Positions 10,980-22,000 of a DNA stretch of 64,000 nt are shown here, in pieces. The number at the start of each line of letters is the position of its first letter. Position 1 is the stretch's first letter. The DNA lies in the NCBI RefSeq assembly GCF_022201045.2, contig NC_068559.1:25737501-25801500 (forward strand), in the 5' to 3' direction. Made by a program: the position numbers and the translations under genes. The stretch comes from Citrus sinensis (taxonomy: Eukaryota; Streptophyta; Magnoliopsida; Sapindales; Rutaceae). The notes under the pieces were generated by a model. That model had not been told where the DNA came from. It saw nothing but the letters and a program-made list of their open reading frames with translations, and searched no databases.

Positions 10980-12556
10980 AGGTGCGTTTGGAATTGAAAT
11001 TTGACAGCTGTAACTAGGGGTGGACATGAATTAGTTTGGATTGGGTTTTAAGTTAATCCAAACCAAACCATAAAAGTTTGGGTTTGACCCAAACCAATCC
11101 AAATATTTTCAACGCGACCCAACCCAAACCAACCCATTTGGGTTTTGTTTGAATTTTATTATCAAAATATTTTTATTTTGATAAATATAATTATATAATA
11201 ATTATTAATGATTAAATTGATACTAGAATATGAAAAAAATAGTGGATAAAAATTATAAATAATAAATATTACAATAACTTAATCCTTAAATTAAAAAATA
11301 CTAGAAAATTAAAATAAAGTTTAATCACAAAAATCATTAATTCTCAATAAATAAGAACGTAAACTCTAAAAATAAACTTCCACAAATATGACATCAACAG
11401 GTAAATTCAAAGAGAGAAAGAAAGAAAATAAATTATGTGAGTGCCATTTCGTTAAAATAATAAAAATTCTTTAACTAAAAAAATGTATTCTTTGACTTAT
11501 AATTATTGAGATGATAATTTTCTATCAAATGATGGTTTTTTTTTTTTCAATAGGTTGATTGCTCATAAATTTCAGGATGGAGGATCAATGTCAATAAATC
11601 CCATCAAAATAAAAAACGGAGTATTATTTATGCTCCAGTATCAATATAGCACACAAAATGATAATTTTATTTATAATAAGGCTTTATAATTTCTGTCACA
11701 ATAATATTTTATCAGTGGAAATATCATTTCTCATAATTATTAATTATTTCCTTCCAATGGGCTAGGTAACTATGCCCTCAAAAACCATCTCATCATTATT
11801 ACTATAATTTTCCTTAATTTAAATACGAAAACAACAATATAGATTTAGTGTTTTTCTTATTGCTGTTAGAAACATAAAAGCGGTAATTACGTAAGTATAA
11901 TATGAATTCATAAATTAAAAAAAAAAGATTTCATTTCATCAAACACTAATTTCATCTCATTTAATTATTTACAATAGCATTTATTTAATTCATATTTATT
12001 TTTACATGTTGCTTTCATTTTCTAACTGTTAACAATTGATCACGCTGTAAACAATTTAATAATGACTTTTCACTTATTTGTTTTTGTTTTCATTTATTTC
12101 ATTTGACAAGTTTGAGTGTTGAAGTTTTATTCCTGGCCCATGGGTAAACCATACCCAACCCATAATGAAGTGTTTTTTTATATATAAAAAACTCACATTT
12201 AACCCATTTTCATAATTTACCCAACCCAAGCCATTTAATTTGGTTTGGGTTTGGGTAAACCCATGAGTTATGGGTTTATACTCACCCCTGGCTATAATTT
12301 AAAAGTTATAGTACTAAAGTGTTTGGTAAACACTAACTGCTGTAGTTTGAAATGTATGTTGATATAATTTTTTATTTGTATGATAGAAAATCTATTATAT
12401 TTTTAATAATTTTATTAAAATTATTATTAAAATTTTATATTTATTATTTAAATTTTATATTTATTATATATTATTAACTTTTATTTTATGCTTATAATTT
12501 TTTTTTTATAATAACTATAACTTAAAAACTACATTATCTCAATCTCAAACAGACCA
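10980..12556 (-). mobile_element. Harbinger/Tourist-like MITE, copy 1, split by a hAT-like insertion
   Basis: The left end reads AGGTGCGTTTGGAATTGA and the right end CTCAATCTCAAACAGACC, imperfect inverted copies of the ends seen at 16613. TAA flanks both sides (10977-10979 and 12557-12559), the 3-bp target duplication typical of PIF/Harbinger. Outside the insertion at 11015-12290 the sequence is collinear with the reverse complement of the 16613 copy, including its TTTGGTAAACACT block. No transposase is encoded. Without the insertion and its duplicated target the MITE is about 293 bases. Confidence 0.75.
11015..12290. mobile_element. hAT-like non-autonomous element nested in MITE copy 1
   Basis: The element starts TAGGGGTGGACATGAA and ends ATACTCACCCCTG, giving short inverted ends of the hAT type. 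Octamers flank it: GCTGTAAC at 11007-11014 and GCTATAAT at 12291-12298, 6 of 8 bases equal, consistent with an old 8-bp target duplication. Both subterminal regions are full of (A)AACCCA/TGGGTT repeats, while the middle is AT-rich with no transposase frame. It is therefore a 1.28-kb deletion derivative that needs a transposase supplied elsewhere. Confidence 0.7.
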
Positions 12557-12593
12557 TAAGGATATTCTACTCCAGTTCAAGTATCAACTATAG

Positions 12594-14703
12594 GGTAATT
12601 TTTGGATACCTCCCCTGAGGTTTGGCCTCACTACACTTAGAGAAGAATTTTGGATATATTGACATATAGCACCCCTAACGTGTATAATCGTTCAGGTGCC
12701 GTTTGGCAATTAAGGGCAATAAAGTAATTAATCAATTAAAAAAAGAAAAAATTCAGTAAAAAACCCAATCTTTTCCTCTTTTCTTTTTCATCAACAGCCT
12801 CAACCATCATCACCCACTCCAAACCACCATTGCTACCTTCCACCCCTAACCACCACAATCACTACTAATCGTAACCCCTAGAGACCACCATACAAGCACA
12901 AAACCCAACCGCCGCCGTCTTAGTTAACTTTCAAAACCCTTGACAATGTTGCTAGCCAACACTCATGAATCGTAGCACCATCGCTGCCCGCCAGCAAACC
13001 CCAAGCCACAGTTGTTCCTTTCCTCCCAACTTGCCGACACTCTGCCTACGCCAAGTAGGGATGGCAATGGGCACCGTCCGCAGTGGGTTTGCCATTACCA
13101 AATCCAAACCGGCACAAAATTTAAATTACCAAACCCACCCGCAACCCGCAGCGGGTTTTAACAATTACCAAACCCACAATGGTATCAGACGGATTTTTTG
13201 CGGGTTTCCATATTTAAAATCACAAATGTTTAATATATAAATTTATAATAATAACCTCAAATTTCATATAACATACTCAATTTTATATTTAAACAATGTA
13301 AATGAAAAATTAAAATTTCCACATCAATTCAACGCAAATTCTCAAATTTAAGTATAAATTACACAAATCTATTTAAAAAACACAAACTAGTATCTAAAAA
13401 TAATAATTACATTTCATATTATCATTTAAAACAAGTTCCAGGAGAAGATATTCATTTCATTCACCACCATAAGCACCCATACAACACAATGCCTATAATA
13501 ATAATTAAGATTAATATTTTCAAATACTAATTCGAAGGGAAATGCCTTTAGTTTTCTTTAGGTTATGACTTTAGAATAGGAGATGAGCCACATACACAAC
13601 TTTGAGCCTTTGGCTATTTGGTAATTTGATTAATGACATTATTTTCTTTAAATATTTTTAGATTAAAATTAAATTAAAAATATTCGGAAAAAATATTGCG
13701 GGTTTGGTGGATATCCATGCGGGTATCCGCCGGATATAAGGTTAATACCAAACCCACCCGCATCCATGTGCGAGTTTTAATTTATAATACTAAACCCGCC
13801 CGCAACGGGTAAAATTACCCGCAATGAGCGGATTTTGGCGGGTGATTTTGAGCGGGTTTGCGGGTTTGCGGGTACAATTGCCATCCCTAACGCCAAGGCA
13901 TAAAAACAGCCGCATCCCAACTTCCTTTTTGTTGTTTAATTTTTCCATAGTTTTCTTCTTTTTTTTTTCTTTTTCTTTTTGTGTTTATTTTGTTGTTGTC
14001 ATTGATGCTGGAGTTGGAGTTAGTGTTGCTAATTTTGGCGTTAGTTTCTTGGCCAATTATCAAAATTATAACTCTCAAAACTTTACCTTGATTCACGCCA
14101 TGGAGCTTTATAAGGTGCTAATTCAGATTCAAACTGATTTTGTGAAATTAAAGAGCGCGTATTCTGGGGAATTGCATTCACGGGGATTTAATTTGGAGTC
14201 CAATTAATTGAATTTGAAGAGAAGCATGTCGACTTTGGATTCAAATGGGCTCGATTTGAAGGGAAGTATATTTGGATTCGAATGGTTGAATTGGGAATTA
14301 GATGAGGATGATGGCAGACAAAACTGAAATTTTTGTGGTAATCTTAATAGGTTGAGGATGTTGAGGAAAGAAATTTTTTAAAGCAATTTTTGGTTGTATT
14401 TGAATAATAAAAAGAAAACGTTATTTTACTTTAGTTTAATTTCTAAGAAAATTTTAAGAAAAAGCAAAAGAAAGTAATAAAATGAATGTTTCATTATATT
14501 TGTTAATTTGGATTTTGTTATTAAAAAAATTTCCTATTTTGGTTGGTTTAAGCCATTTTTTTTTTAATTTGTCAGATCTTATCTAATTCGTGGGTATTTT
14601 AGTACTTTCAAAGTCAATGAACGGTCAAACTTAACAGTCATACACATCAAGAGTGCTATCTGTCAATATATTCATAGTTTCTCTCTAAGGTGTGATGAAT
14701 TTT
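12594..14703. mobile_element. Old inverted-arm (Mutator-like?) element
   Basis: The left arm begins GGGTAATTTTTGGATACCTCCCC. It shares a diverged inverted stretch of about 75 bases with the right arm: left 12634-12700 (ACACTTAGAGAAG...TATATTGACATATAGCAC) and right 14640-14700 read in reverse (ACACCTTAGAGAG...TATATTGACAGATAGCAC). Such long inverted arms, and the CTCCCCTGAGGTTTGG wording, recall plant Mutator-like elements; that class call is inference. The interior contains sequence resembling captured genic DNA, an 834-base hAT-like insertion, and no transposase. Confidence 0.5.
13056..13889. mobile_element. hAT-like non-autonomous element with perfect 8-bp target duplication
   Basis: The 834-base element has inverted ends TAGGGATGGCAAT...ATTGCCATCCCTA. 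It is flanked by the identical octamer ACGCCAAG (13048-13055 and 13890-13897). An 8-bp duplication with short inverted ends defines the hAT superfamily. Subterminal regions carry repeated GCGGGTTT/AAACCCGC motifs, the usual transposase-binding clusters, and the centre is AT-rich. No transposase is encoded. The perfect duplication means the insertion is younger than the decayed hAT-like copies at 11015 and 16055. Confidence 0.88.
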
Positions 14704-14713
14704 ATTCTACTCC

Positions 14714-15560
14714 GGCACCTTCCGTTCAAGTGTCAATGTTTAAATTGGTATTCTGAAACACGGGTGCATTTGCAGCAATCAAAGCGGCACGCGTAACAAT
14801 GTGTCAGCAGATAATTACTCAGCATGATTTTAATGACGCTCGCGTGCCGTACAGCATTGAATTAATGCAGAGAAAGAGGTTGGGTAAGATCGATTGTGTG
14901 CATTTCGAGGAATTGATGTTACAGGTCTTACCAAACTACAATCATGTCGTATTTGGTTCAAAACTACATGGGTAAGATCGACTCGTGTTCTCTCCAGGGG
15001 AATAACGTAACTAGTCAATGCTCGAGTAATTCCGGCACCGTAGACATTGATTGACATTGTGGCTTCTTGAGATATTAGATTATACACGGCAACGGCAGGA
15101 AGAGGTTTCCGCTCTGTGCATGTAATTTGTCAACAAAACACACTTGCTGTCGCGGGACATTTTTGCTTTTACCTGATTCATTTCAAGAGAAATTGCATGT
15201 TTCCATACGCATACGCAATAGTGTGCGTAAATACAATTGATTAAATTATACATACAAACGCACGTGCATGAAAAATGCATGCATTCTAGATTCTGGAAAT
15301 TAGAAACTCATAAGATAAGGGGTGGCGCGCAAGCATCACCATGCATGTGAAACTTTTTTTTTTTTCTTCCCTGATGTCAAGTGTCCATGTCATGGGCAAT
15401 AGAAATTCTACAATACACGAACTGGTTATTTGTATTACCAAGTTCGTCATACAACGAATAAATTATATTATGACGTGTGTATTTATTGTAAAAAAATTAC
15501 CAAACAAGCAGTGGTTGTAATAAGTCTAATTCCACATCGTACATGTACTAGTTATTCGTA
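14714..15560. other. Intergenic DNA right of the inverted-arm element
   Basis: No intact gene. The phrase GGGTAAGATCGA.T occurs twice (14883 and 14970), a short direct repeat. A minus-strand frame at 14830-15087 has weak P450-like wording but is not supported (see rejected items). Confidence 0.45.
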
Positions 15561-15580
15561 TTACATTGAGGTAGGTAGTA

Positions 15581-15652
15581 CCCAACGAAATCCACAAGTC
15601 GGGCGCACCAGTGCAGTTTCTACTGTTGCTAGTCCAAAGTTATGATAAAACG
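15581..15652 (-). pseudogene. Cytochrome P450 fragment (post-haem helix)
   Basis: Read on the minus strand, 15647-15610 gives NFGLATVETAL, identical to the residues just after the haem cysteine in the intact P450 at 4868-7631. The DNA matches as well: ACTTTGGACTAGCAACAGTAGAAACTGCACTGG against the equivalent TTTGGCTTGGCAACTGTAGAAACTGCACTGG. Similarity continues through CCCGACTTGTGGATTTCGTTGGG with an indel that breaks the frame. The haem loop itself is not preserved beside it. This is a relic of a related gene about 8 kb from the intact one and on the same strand. Confidence 0.7.
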
Positions 15653-15727
15653 CTCGCCTACACTCACCCATGACCGAAAACAAATCGTTAAGTTTAAGGA
15701 TGCATCATTTTAATTCTTCTAACTTCC

Positions 15728-15734
<7 letters not shown>

Positions 15735-15761
<27 letters not shown>
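15735..15761. repeat. (TA)n microsatellite
   Basis: A pure TA run just downstream of the P450 fragment. Confidence 0.9.
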
Positions 15762-15765
<4 letters not shown>

Positions 15766-16054
15766 AAAATGCATTTGTCCAATATGTTTTGCAGTTATGG
15801 TAATTTCATTTATGTGTTTTGTATTCAAACTGGCCCATTCACCATACGGGTTGAGATTCTACACCATCTTGTGGCAAGTCATGTTCGCATTTCTAGACAG
15901 CACCACGATGAACATTTTTTTCTATACACGTTATTATCACCGGAAGAAACAGTCTAAGAGAGTTGCAAGTGTGCTGTAACCAAACGGTGCCGTCTACTTG
16001 TCCGGTTGTCCCACAAAATTTGCTCCCATGGGCCGTACACTGAAAAGTAAGAAA
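15762..16054. other. Intergenic DNA, no gene seen
   Basis: This stretch has short open frames only, none with recognisable wording. It ends at the left terminus of the next hAT-like element. Confidence 0.45.
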
Positions 16055-17083
16055 TAGGGGTGGGTGTTTCGGTTTTTGATTAAGTTTTTGGTACGGGTTG
16101 TAATCCGTTCGGGTTAAAAGAATTCGACCCAAACGGTTTGAAAAGTTATTTTTGTTTGGTGTGGTTCAATTTCAAATTCAGTTCGGTCCGATTCAATTTC
16201 AAATTTTAGTTTGGGTTCAGTTTCAAATTTCGGATTTAATTACGATTTGGGTCTGTAATTTCTGAGTTAAAAAAATTCATAACAACTTAAATCATTTGGT
16301 AAAATTTGCTTCTATTTGTGGCGAACCAAGCATTAACACTATCCTACCATAATTTGTTACAAGTACTAAAAACATAACATCTTTTAACAAGACATCAATA
16401 CAAATTATAGACAAAACAGGCAAAGTCCCAACAAATAAACCCAAAATTTTGTCTGAACTGTAGAGCATAATATTTAATTAATTCATACATGGAAATTTCA
16501 TCATACCCCACTAAATTTGACTCCCTTTTTTTGTCCATTTTCTTCTTTTTGTATGGTAGCTAGCTTGCTTCAAAAGACACAAGTTTGCTCTGCCACTAAC
16601 ATCACTCTCGTAGGGTGCGTTTGGGATTGAGGTGATGTAGCTTTTAAGCTACAGTTGCTGTGAAAAAAAAGTTGTAATTATGAAACAAAAGTTAATAATA
16701 TATAGTAAATATAAATTTTAAATAATAATTTTGATAAAATTATTAAAGATATAATAAATTTTATATTATACAAGTGAAAAATCATATCAACATAGCTTAA
16801 AAGCTACAGCAGCTAGTGTTTACCAAATACTTTAGTGCTGTAGCTTTTAAGCTACAACTGCCCAACATCAATCCCAAACGCACCCGTAATCAACTCCATT
16901 GCTCCAAGCTGCAATCATATTTAAACATATATTTTTTCAAATTAATCTTATAATAAAAGTATTTTATTGATTGGGTGAAACAAAGAAATAAAAAGAACAT
17001 GCTTATCGAAGCCCGAAATAAATTTTGAGTTCGATTCGGTTCGAAATAAATTTTAGATTCGGTACCCAAACGCCCACCCTCAC
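16055..17083. mobile_element. hAT-like non-autonomous element, split by MITE copy 2
   Basis: The left end TAGGGGTGGGTGTTTCGG and right end CCAAACGCCCACCCTCA are imperfect inverted repeats of the hAT type. Both subterminal regions carry TTCGGTT/AACCGAA-like motifs (GATTCGGTTCGAAATAAATTTTAG at the right). The flanking octamers do not clearly match, so the target duplication has decayed or the exact ends are off by a base. No transposase frame is present. A 273-base MITE sits inside at 16613-16885. The right end lies only about 100 bases from the heat-shock element of the next gene. Confidence 0.6.
16613..16885 (+). mobile_element. Harbinger/Tourist-like MITE, copy 2 (complete)
   Basis: This 273-base element has near-perfect inverted ends GGGTGCGTTTGGGATTGA and TCAATCCCAAACGCACCC, and is flanked by GTA on both sides (16610-16612 and 16886-16888). 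Inner hairpin-forming pairs occur: GTAGCTTTTAAGCTAC appears in both arms. It is AT-rich inside and non-coding. It is the best preserved copy and defines the family for the copies at 10980 and 30204. Confidence 0.85.
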
Positions 17084-17184
17084 AGTAGTGACGAACCTTA
17101 TCTGGAGATTGGATTTTTTTTTTTTTGCCTTTTTCTCGGAGAAATCTAGAAACAGGGTACCCTCCACATACATCCAATTCTTCC

Positions 17185-17198
17185 ATTCTAGAGTTTCT
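17185..17198 (+). promoter_or_regulatory. Heat-shock-element-like site
   Basis: The sequence ATTCTAGAGTTTCT fits nTTCnnGAAnnTTCn with one change (GAA to GAG). It lies ten bases before a TATA box and about 110 bases before the start codon of a small heat-shock protein gene, where heat-shock factors are expected to bind. Binding is inferred. Confidence 0.6.
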
Positions 17199-17207
17199 TC
17201 CCCTCTC

Positions 17208-17216
17208 TTTATATAA
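17208..17216 (+). promoter_or_regulatory. TATA box of the small heat-shock protein gene
   Basis: TTTATATAA lies 92 bases before the ATG at 17308 and directly after the heat-shock-like element. This gives a conventional compact heat-shock promoter. Confidence 0.65.
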
Positions 17217-17307
17217 CACCCAGTAAATGGATATTATTGGCATTGCAATCAAATTAGAAAGCTCACAAAATTAATTTCATACATTCGAATCGATACAACC
17301 ATAGAAA

Positions 17308-18086
17308 ATGTCACAAGCACTTTCCAATTTTATAGGCATCTCAGTCAAGGCCCAGGCAGCTACCGGAGAAAGCAGAAGAGACAATTTTGACCATTTGCAA
17401 CGAGCCAACAGCAAGCACCATCAGCCCCAATCCAAGAAACGAGTTGCCCCTGTTCCACCAGTAGGTACTTATTTAACATCATCTTTGTATCTTATCCATT
17501 CATGAATCTTGAAATGATACCAAAGAACTTATTGACTGATATGTTATTTATTTTTAATTAATTTTCAGGGTTATGGGACAGGTTTCCTACAGCAAGAACA
17601 GTGCAGCAGATGATGGAGACAATGGAGAGGATGTTGGAGGAGCCATTCGCTTACTCGGGGACATGGCCATCGCCTTTGCCAAGCGAGACAGGAGGGTTTA
17701 ACAGCAGAGGAAGAACTCCGTGGGAGATAAAAGAGGGGGAGAATGAGTACACGATGAGATTTGACATGCCCGGCATGACTAAACAAGACGTTAAGGTCTG
17801 GGTTGAAGAGAAAATGTTGGTTGTCAAAGCTCAAAAAGTACCCAAAAACAAAAAGAAAGAAACCCAAGTGAACACTAATAATAATAATAATGGCAATGGC
17901 GAAGCTGATGAAGAAGAAGGAGACTGGTCTGCTAAAAGTTATGGGAGGTACAGCAGCAGGATTGCATTGCCTGAGAATGTTCAGTTTGACAAGATTACAG
18001 CTGAGGTTAAAGATGGGGTTTTGTATGTAACCATACCTAAGCCTAGTCATAATAATGGTAGAATTTTGGATATCAACGTCCAATAA
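17308..18086 (+). CDS. Organelle-targeted small heat-shock protein (HSP20/alpha-crystallin)
   Basis: Two exons (17308-17464 and 17569-18086) encode 224 residues. The intron uses a GTACTT donor; splicing there rebuilds PPVGLWDRFPTART, the wording that starts the mature region in plant organellar small HSPs. Residues 1-50 are rich in Ser, Ala, Gln and Arg and look like a transit peptide; chloroplast is more likely than mitochondrion because of the methionine-rich amphipathic helix QQMMETMERMLEE. The alpha-crystallin domain follows, from TPWEIKEGENEYTMRFDMPGMTKQDV to the C-terminal GVLYVTIPK. A poly-Asn stretch and an acidic loop (ADEEEGD) sit in the middle of the domain. Such proteins hold unfolding proteins during heat stress as ATP-independent chaperones. 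The upstream heat-shock-like element supports heat induction. Confidence 0.9.
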
Positions 18087-19059
18087 TATGACCAATGGTT
18101 CCGAAGTGGTGTTTGCTTTTCTGTCTTTGTTTTTGAAATTATTTTCGGTATGAATCTGAGCTGTTTGATAGATAGAAATAAATGTCTACAGATGTGGCGA
18201 CGAACGAAGTATTTTATGTAGTGCATGTTCCACCACGGTCACAATTTTATGCTAGCATTAGGTTAAGATTAGATGGAGAGAATAGTGGCTATTACTGGCT
18301 ATTTTGATTGATTGACCAAATTTTGTGGCCGTATACGTGCCAATTGCTGTAGATACTAGCCGTTGCCAAGAATGCTTTATTTGGTTTGAGAGAACATCTC
18401 CTTTTCCAATCGCTCAAATTCAAATTGGAGGGCAAATAAAACAAATATAATAAAGAGATTGATTCTCTCGATCTAACGACTCCACGTATCATTGACTGCC
18501 TTGACATGTAAATGTCTCATATTAAAAAAGAAAAGAAAAGAAAAATTAAAAGCTGCAGAGATGGAACTAGACGTTGGGAAAAGCATTAAAGGTTCCCCCA
18601 ACCCACAATTTAACAAGATGAAATGCAATAAATCTTTGAATCTTTTTGAGGAAGGAATATACACATTATGAATTTATGATAAAAAAATCAGCATTCACCA
18701 AGGAGTCAATCTCTTGTAGGGAATATACACATTATAAGTGTAAAAGCCTGCGCTTTAAAGGCTAAAAAAGAAGCTGCCCACCCAAAAAAAAAAAAAAAAG
18801 GCTTACTTTTTTGGTTCAGTATCAGTCATCTCTGTCTCTGTTTTGCTTTGGTTTTGTGGAGTTGAAATGGACCCATAAGAGAGCCTGAGAGAGTCTGTTT
18901 CAAATTTGAAAGACAGTATACTGAGCGAACTCACTTCTGAGTTCTTTTGATTGTCTGCGAGCAGAGAAGCAAGAGTGGCTGGCCGCTGTATATCAGTAGT
19001 AAGCAAGAAGATAAGAACAAGAAAGGAAGGGTTGTTCTTTCTGAGAGGGTGGAAATTAA
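18087..19059. other. Intergenic DNA between HSP and WVD2-like gene
   Basis: It carries the HSP 3' UTR and the promoter and leader of the next gene. The phrase GGAATATACACATTAT occurs twice (about 18654 and 18720), a short direct repeat. A poly-A run lies at 18785-18799. No gene is supportable. Confidence 0.5.
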
Positions 19060-22000
19060 ATGGGTGAATCAGCAGTGCTTTTGAGATCTTTTTCTCATCC
19101 ATCTGATGCCTCTCGTGAGGTCAGGGAGGTCAGTTCTTGAAACTTAATCAATTTTTGCGTTTCTGTTTTGGTGTTAAGTTATTGAGATGCTTTTGATGTG
19201 TCGTGTTTCTTTAGATATGATCCAAGATTAGGTCTTTATTATATATTTTGTACTTTTGTTTTTGCCATTAAAGCTCTTTTTGGCTGCTGATAAATGTTTG
19301 AAAGTGTCAATATAAAGTAACTAATACTTTCCAAGAATTAAGCAAGAATTTTTTATTCCTTTAATAATTTGTATGTTTCTGGATTTTTTTTCCCCTGTCG
19401 CGTATCCTTTAATGATGTTCTTTTTTTTTTTCGTATAGAATCTTTTTTTCATGCACATCTTGTGGGTAAAGTGTCCAAATTCTTATGTTATTTAGTATTA
19501 TGGCAGTAGGCTACTTGATAGGGTGCCCGGTGTTATTGCTATTTATTTATATTCTTCTTTAGTCAGAAATCTTGAATTGGAATTCCTTTACAATTGTGTT
19601 TTGGCATGTATTTAGATACATTTATGGGAAATTTAGGGTTTATTAACTTTGAACAACTTAGTAAGGATAATTGGAGGTTAAAAAGAGTGTTAGTATTTCT
19701 CTGAAACCTATTATTGTAGGACTTTAAAGAACTTGGATATGAAACTCAATATGTAATTCTTCATCACAGGGTGATCCTATTCGTGCCCTTACAGAATCAA
19801 TATCTTTTGGGAGATTCATGCCAGAATCTCTGGCTTGGGAAAAATGGTCAACGTTTTCTCACAATCGTTACTTAGAAGAAGTAGAGAGGTTTTCCAAACC
19901 AGGTACTGTTGCTGAGAAGAAAGCGTATTTTGAGGCTCATTACAAGAAAAAGGCTGCCATGAAAGCAGCAGCAGCGGTTGAGGAAGCAAATGGAGCTGCT
20001 AATGAAATTCCTGGGCTAAAAACTACAACTGAAATTTTAGATAACTCTCCCACAGATACAGACTCAGCAAAAGAGAACAGGCATATGGCCATCAAAGAAC
20101 AAAAAGAGCAACGCTTTTCCCATACTTGTGCTGACTCTCACATGGATACTGTGACCGCAGATGAGATCAGCCATGTGGTTGCTGATGACTTTTTGAAAAG
20201 TGAAAGCCCAAATGCTGAGGTTGCTCCTACCGAAGCAAATGTATGCTATTCTATCAATACAGAATATGATTTGGGAGATGCTGACCTAAAAAAAGGTGAA
20301 TCTGTAATAGAATATGCTGTCAATGTGGAGAACCCAACTCAAGATGATAATTTAAAGCAGCTTCAGAATCCGGATTGCCACTACAAGATTGAAGCCAGTT
20401 CTCTTGAAAGAATGCCCAATAAGGTTACATGCCTAGTGACGCCATGTATTTTCTTTTATCCTTGATAACTTTATTTTATTATGATTTCAATTGTTTTCAA
20501 CATTCAGGAAGTTGCTGATGAGGAAAATTCAGCTTCATCAAGCAAGAAAAAGCTGGCTAGCTGTTCGTCAAAGTTACCATCTGAAAGTGGATTATCCAGT
20601 TTTGTATCTTATAAAACCAATCACGCATCTTCCTTACCAGCAGCCAGAAATGTAAACAATATTACTGCTAGCAATGAGGAGGCTGTAGGAGACTCAAATG
20701 GGAAAAAGAGAGTAGTTCCTAAATCTCTCCAGAAATCGTTCATTTTCAGTCCTCGTACTATTGAAACCAGCAAAGCTTCCCTCAAAAAGCCAAAAGACAG
20801 TTCAACTCCTATTCGAACCCCAACAAGAGTAAATCTTTTCCCTTTACAAGCTCATTAATCAAATCCATGCACTGACAACATTTTCAAGTATGCTCAAGTC
20901 TTATGAAGAAAGTTTTGTTAATAACCAAGATCTTTTTCGTTTACAAACTGTAGGCTTCTGTTAATGGGATATCAATGCACCTTTCCAAACTTTTCCAGTC
21001 AGAAGATAAAAGGTAGAAATTGTCTCAAACAACTGAAAAGATTCTTGCTACATGTGTAAAACATTTTCACTGATCCGACCAGAATACCTGTTGCAGGAGT
21101 AAAATAGCAGTCAGTTCGTCAGTCTCAGGAGGGATAACTGAAGCTGGGAGACTGCAATCTCCTTCCCCAGAGTGAGTGTTCTTCCTACTTCAGTTTCTTA
21201 GAAGAATAGCTTCGCATATGGCTGGTACAGGCCTACATTAATCATGATATTGCTACCTGTTTACCTTTCAGACTAGATATTTTACTTAAATGCAAATCTC
21301 ATTGCTTTCATATAAAAGCAACAAAACGAATTTTGGAGGTCATTATAATTGAATTCTCATTGGATAAAATTTATACACTGCTATTGACTCTCCTTCATAA
21401 GGGGATTGAATAACCATTATCTGCGTCATACAAGTCCTGGATGACATTTTAGATGGAAACTTCTAAGTGCTGCTTTCGCTAATTGTGTGGCAACAGCTTG
21501 AAATCTTCAACCTCGAACGGAAGCAAAAGACGATCTCCATTTATATCCTCTCCTTTTAGCTTCAGGAGTGAAGAAAGGGTAGCAAAACAGAAAGAGGCAA
21601 GAATGGAACACTTTTGTAATTTTAACTCCCTTGTTATAGTTGTAATATTCAAGCTCTGATACCTTCTTCTTGATTGCTTTTTGCCAGTTCTTTCAGAAGC
21701 TGGAAGAAAAAAACAAAGCAAAAGAAGCAGAAAAGGGTCAATTGGAAAGAAGATCAAAGGTATATTTCTCATAAGCTAATGTGGTGCTGCTACATTTATC
21801 TTTAGAGAGCTGTTATTGAAGGAAAAAATTGCAATGGAAAATAGGGCTTTCCTCTTTTTTGGGGTTGTGATAAGTTATTCTTTGTTCGCTTCATTTTATT
21901 CAGGATAAAGCACAGTGTGATATTAAAAAAGTGCAGCAGAGTACCAGCTTCGAGGCTAAACAGAACAAGGATTTGTGTTGTGGATCTCACTTGCCAAATG

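Noticed and set aside
12965-14207. Two open frames (12965-13240 and 13824-14207)
   Set aside because: Both cross the ends of the 834-base hAT-like element and contain its terminal repeats; they are chance frames.
14830-15087. Minus-strand frame with weak similarity to the P450 K-helix to PERF region
   Set aside because: Wording is only loosely similar, and its position relative to the fragment at 15581 is in the wrong order for one decayed gene. A frameshift-aware alignment would be needed.
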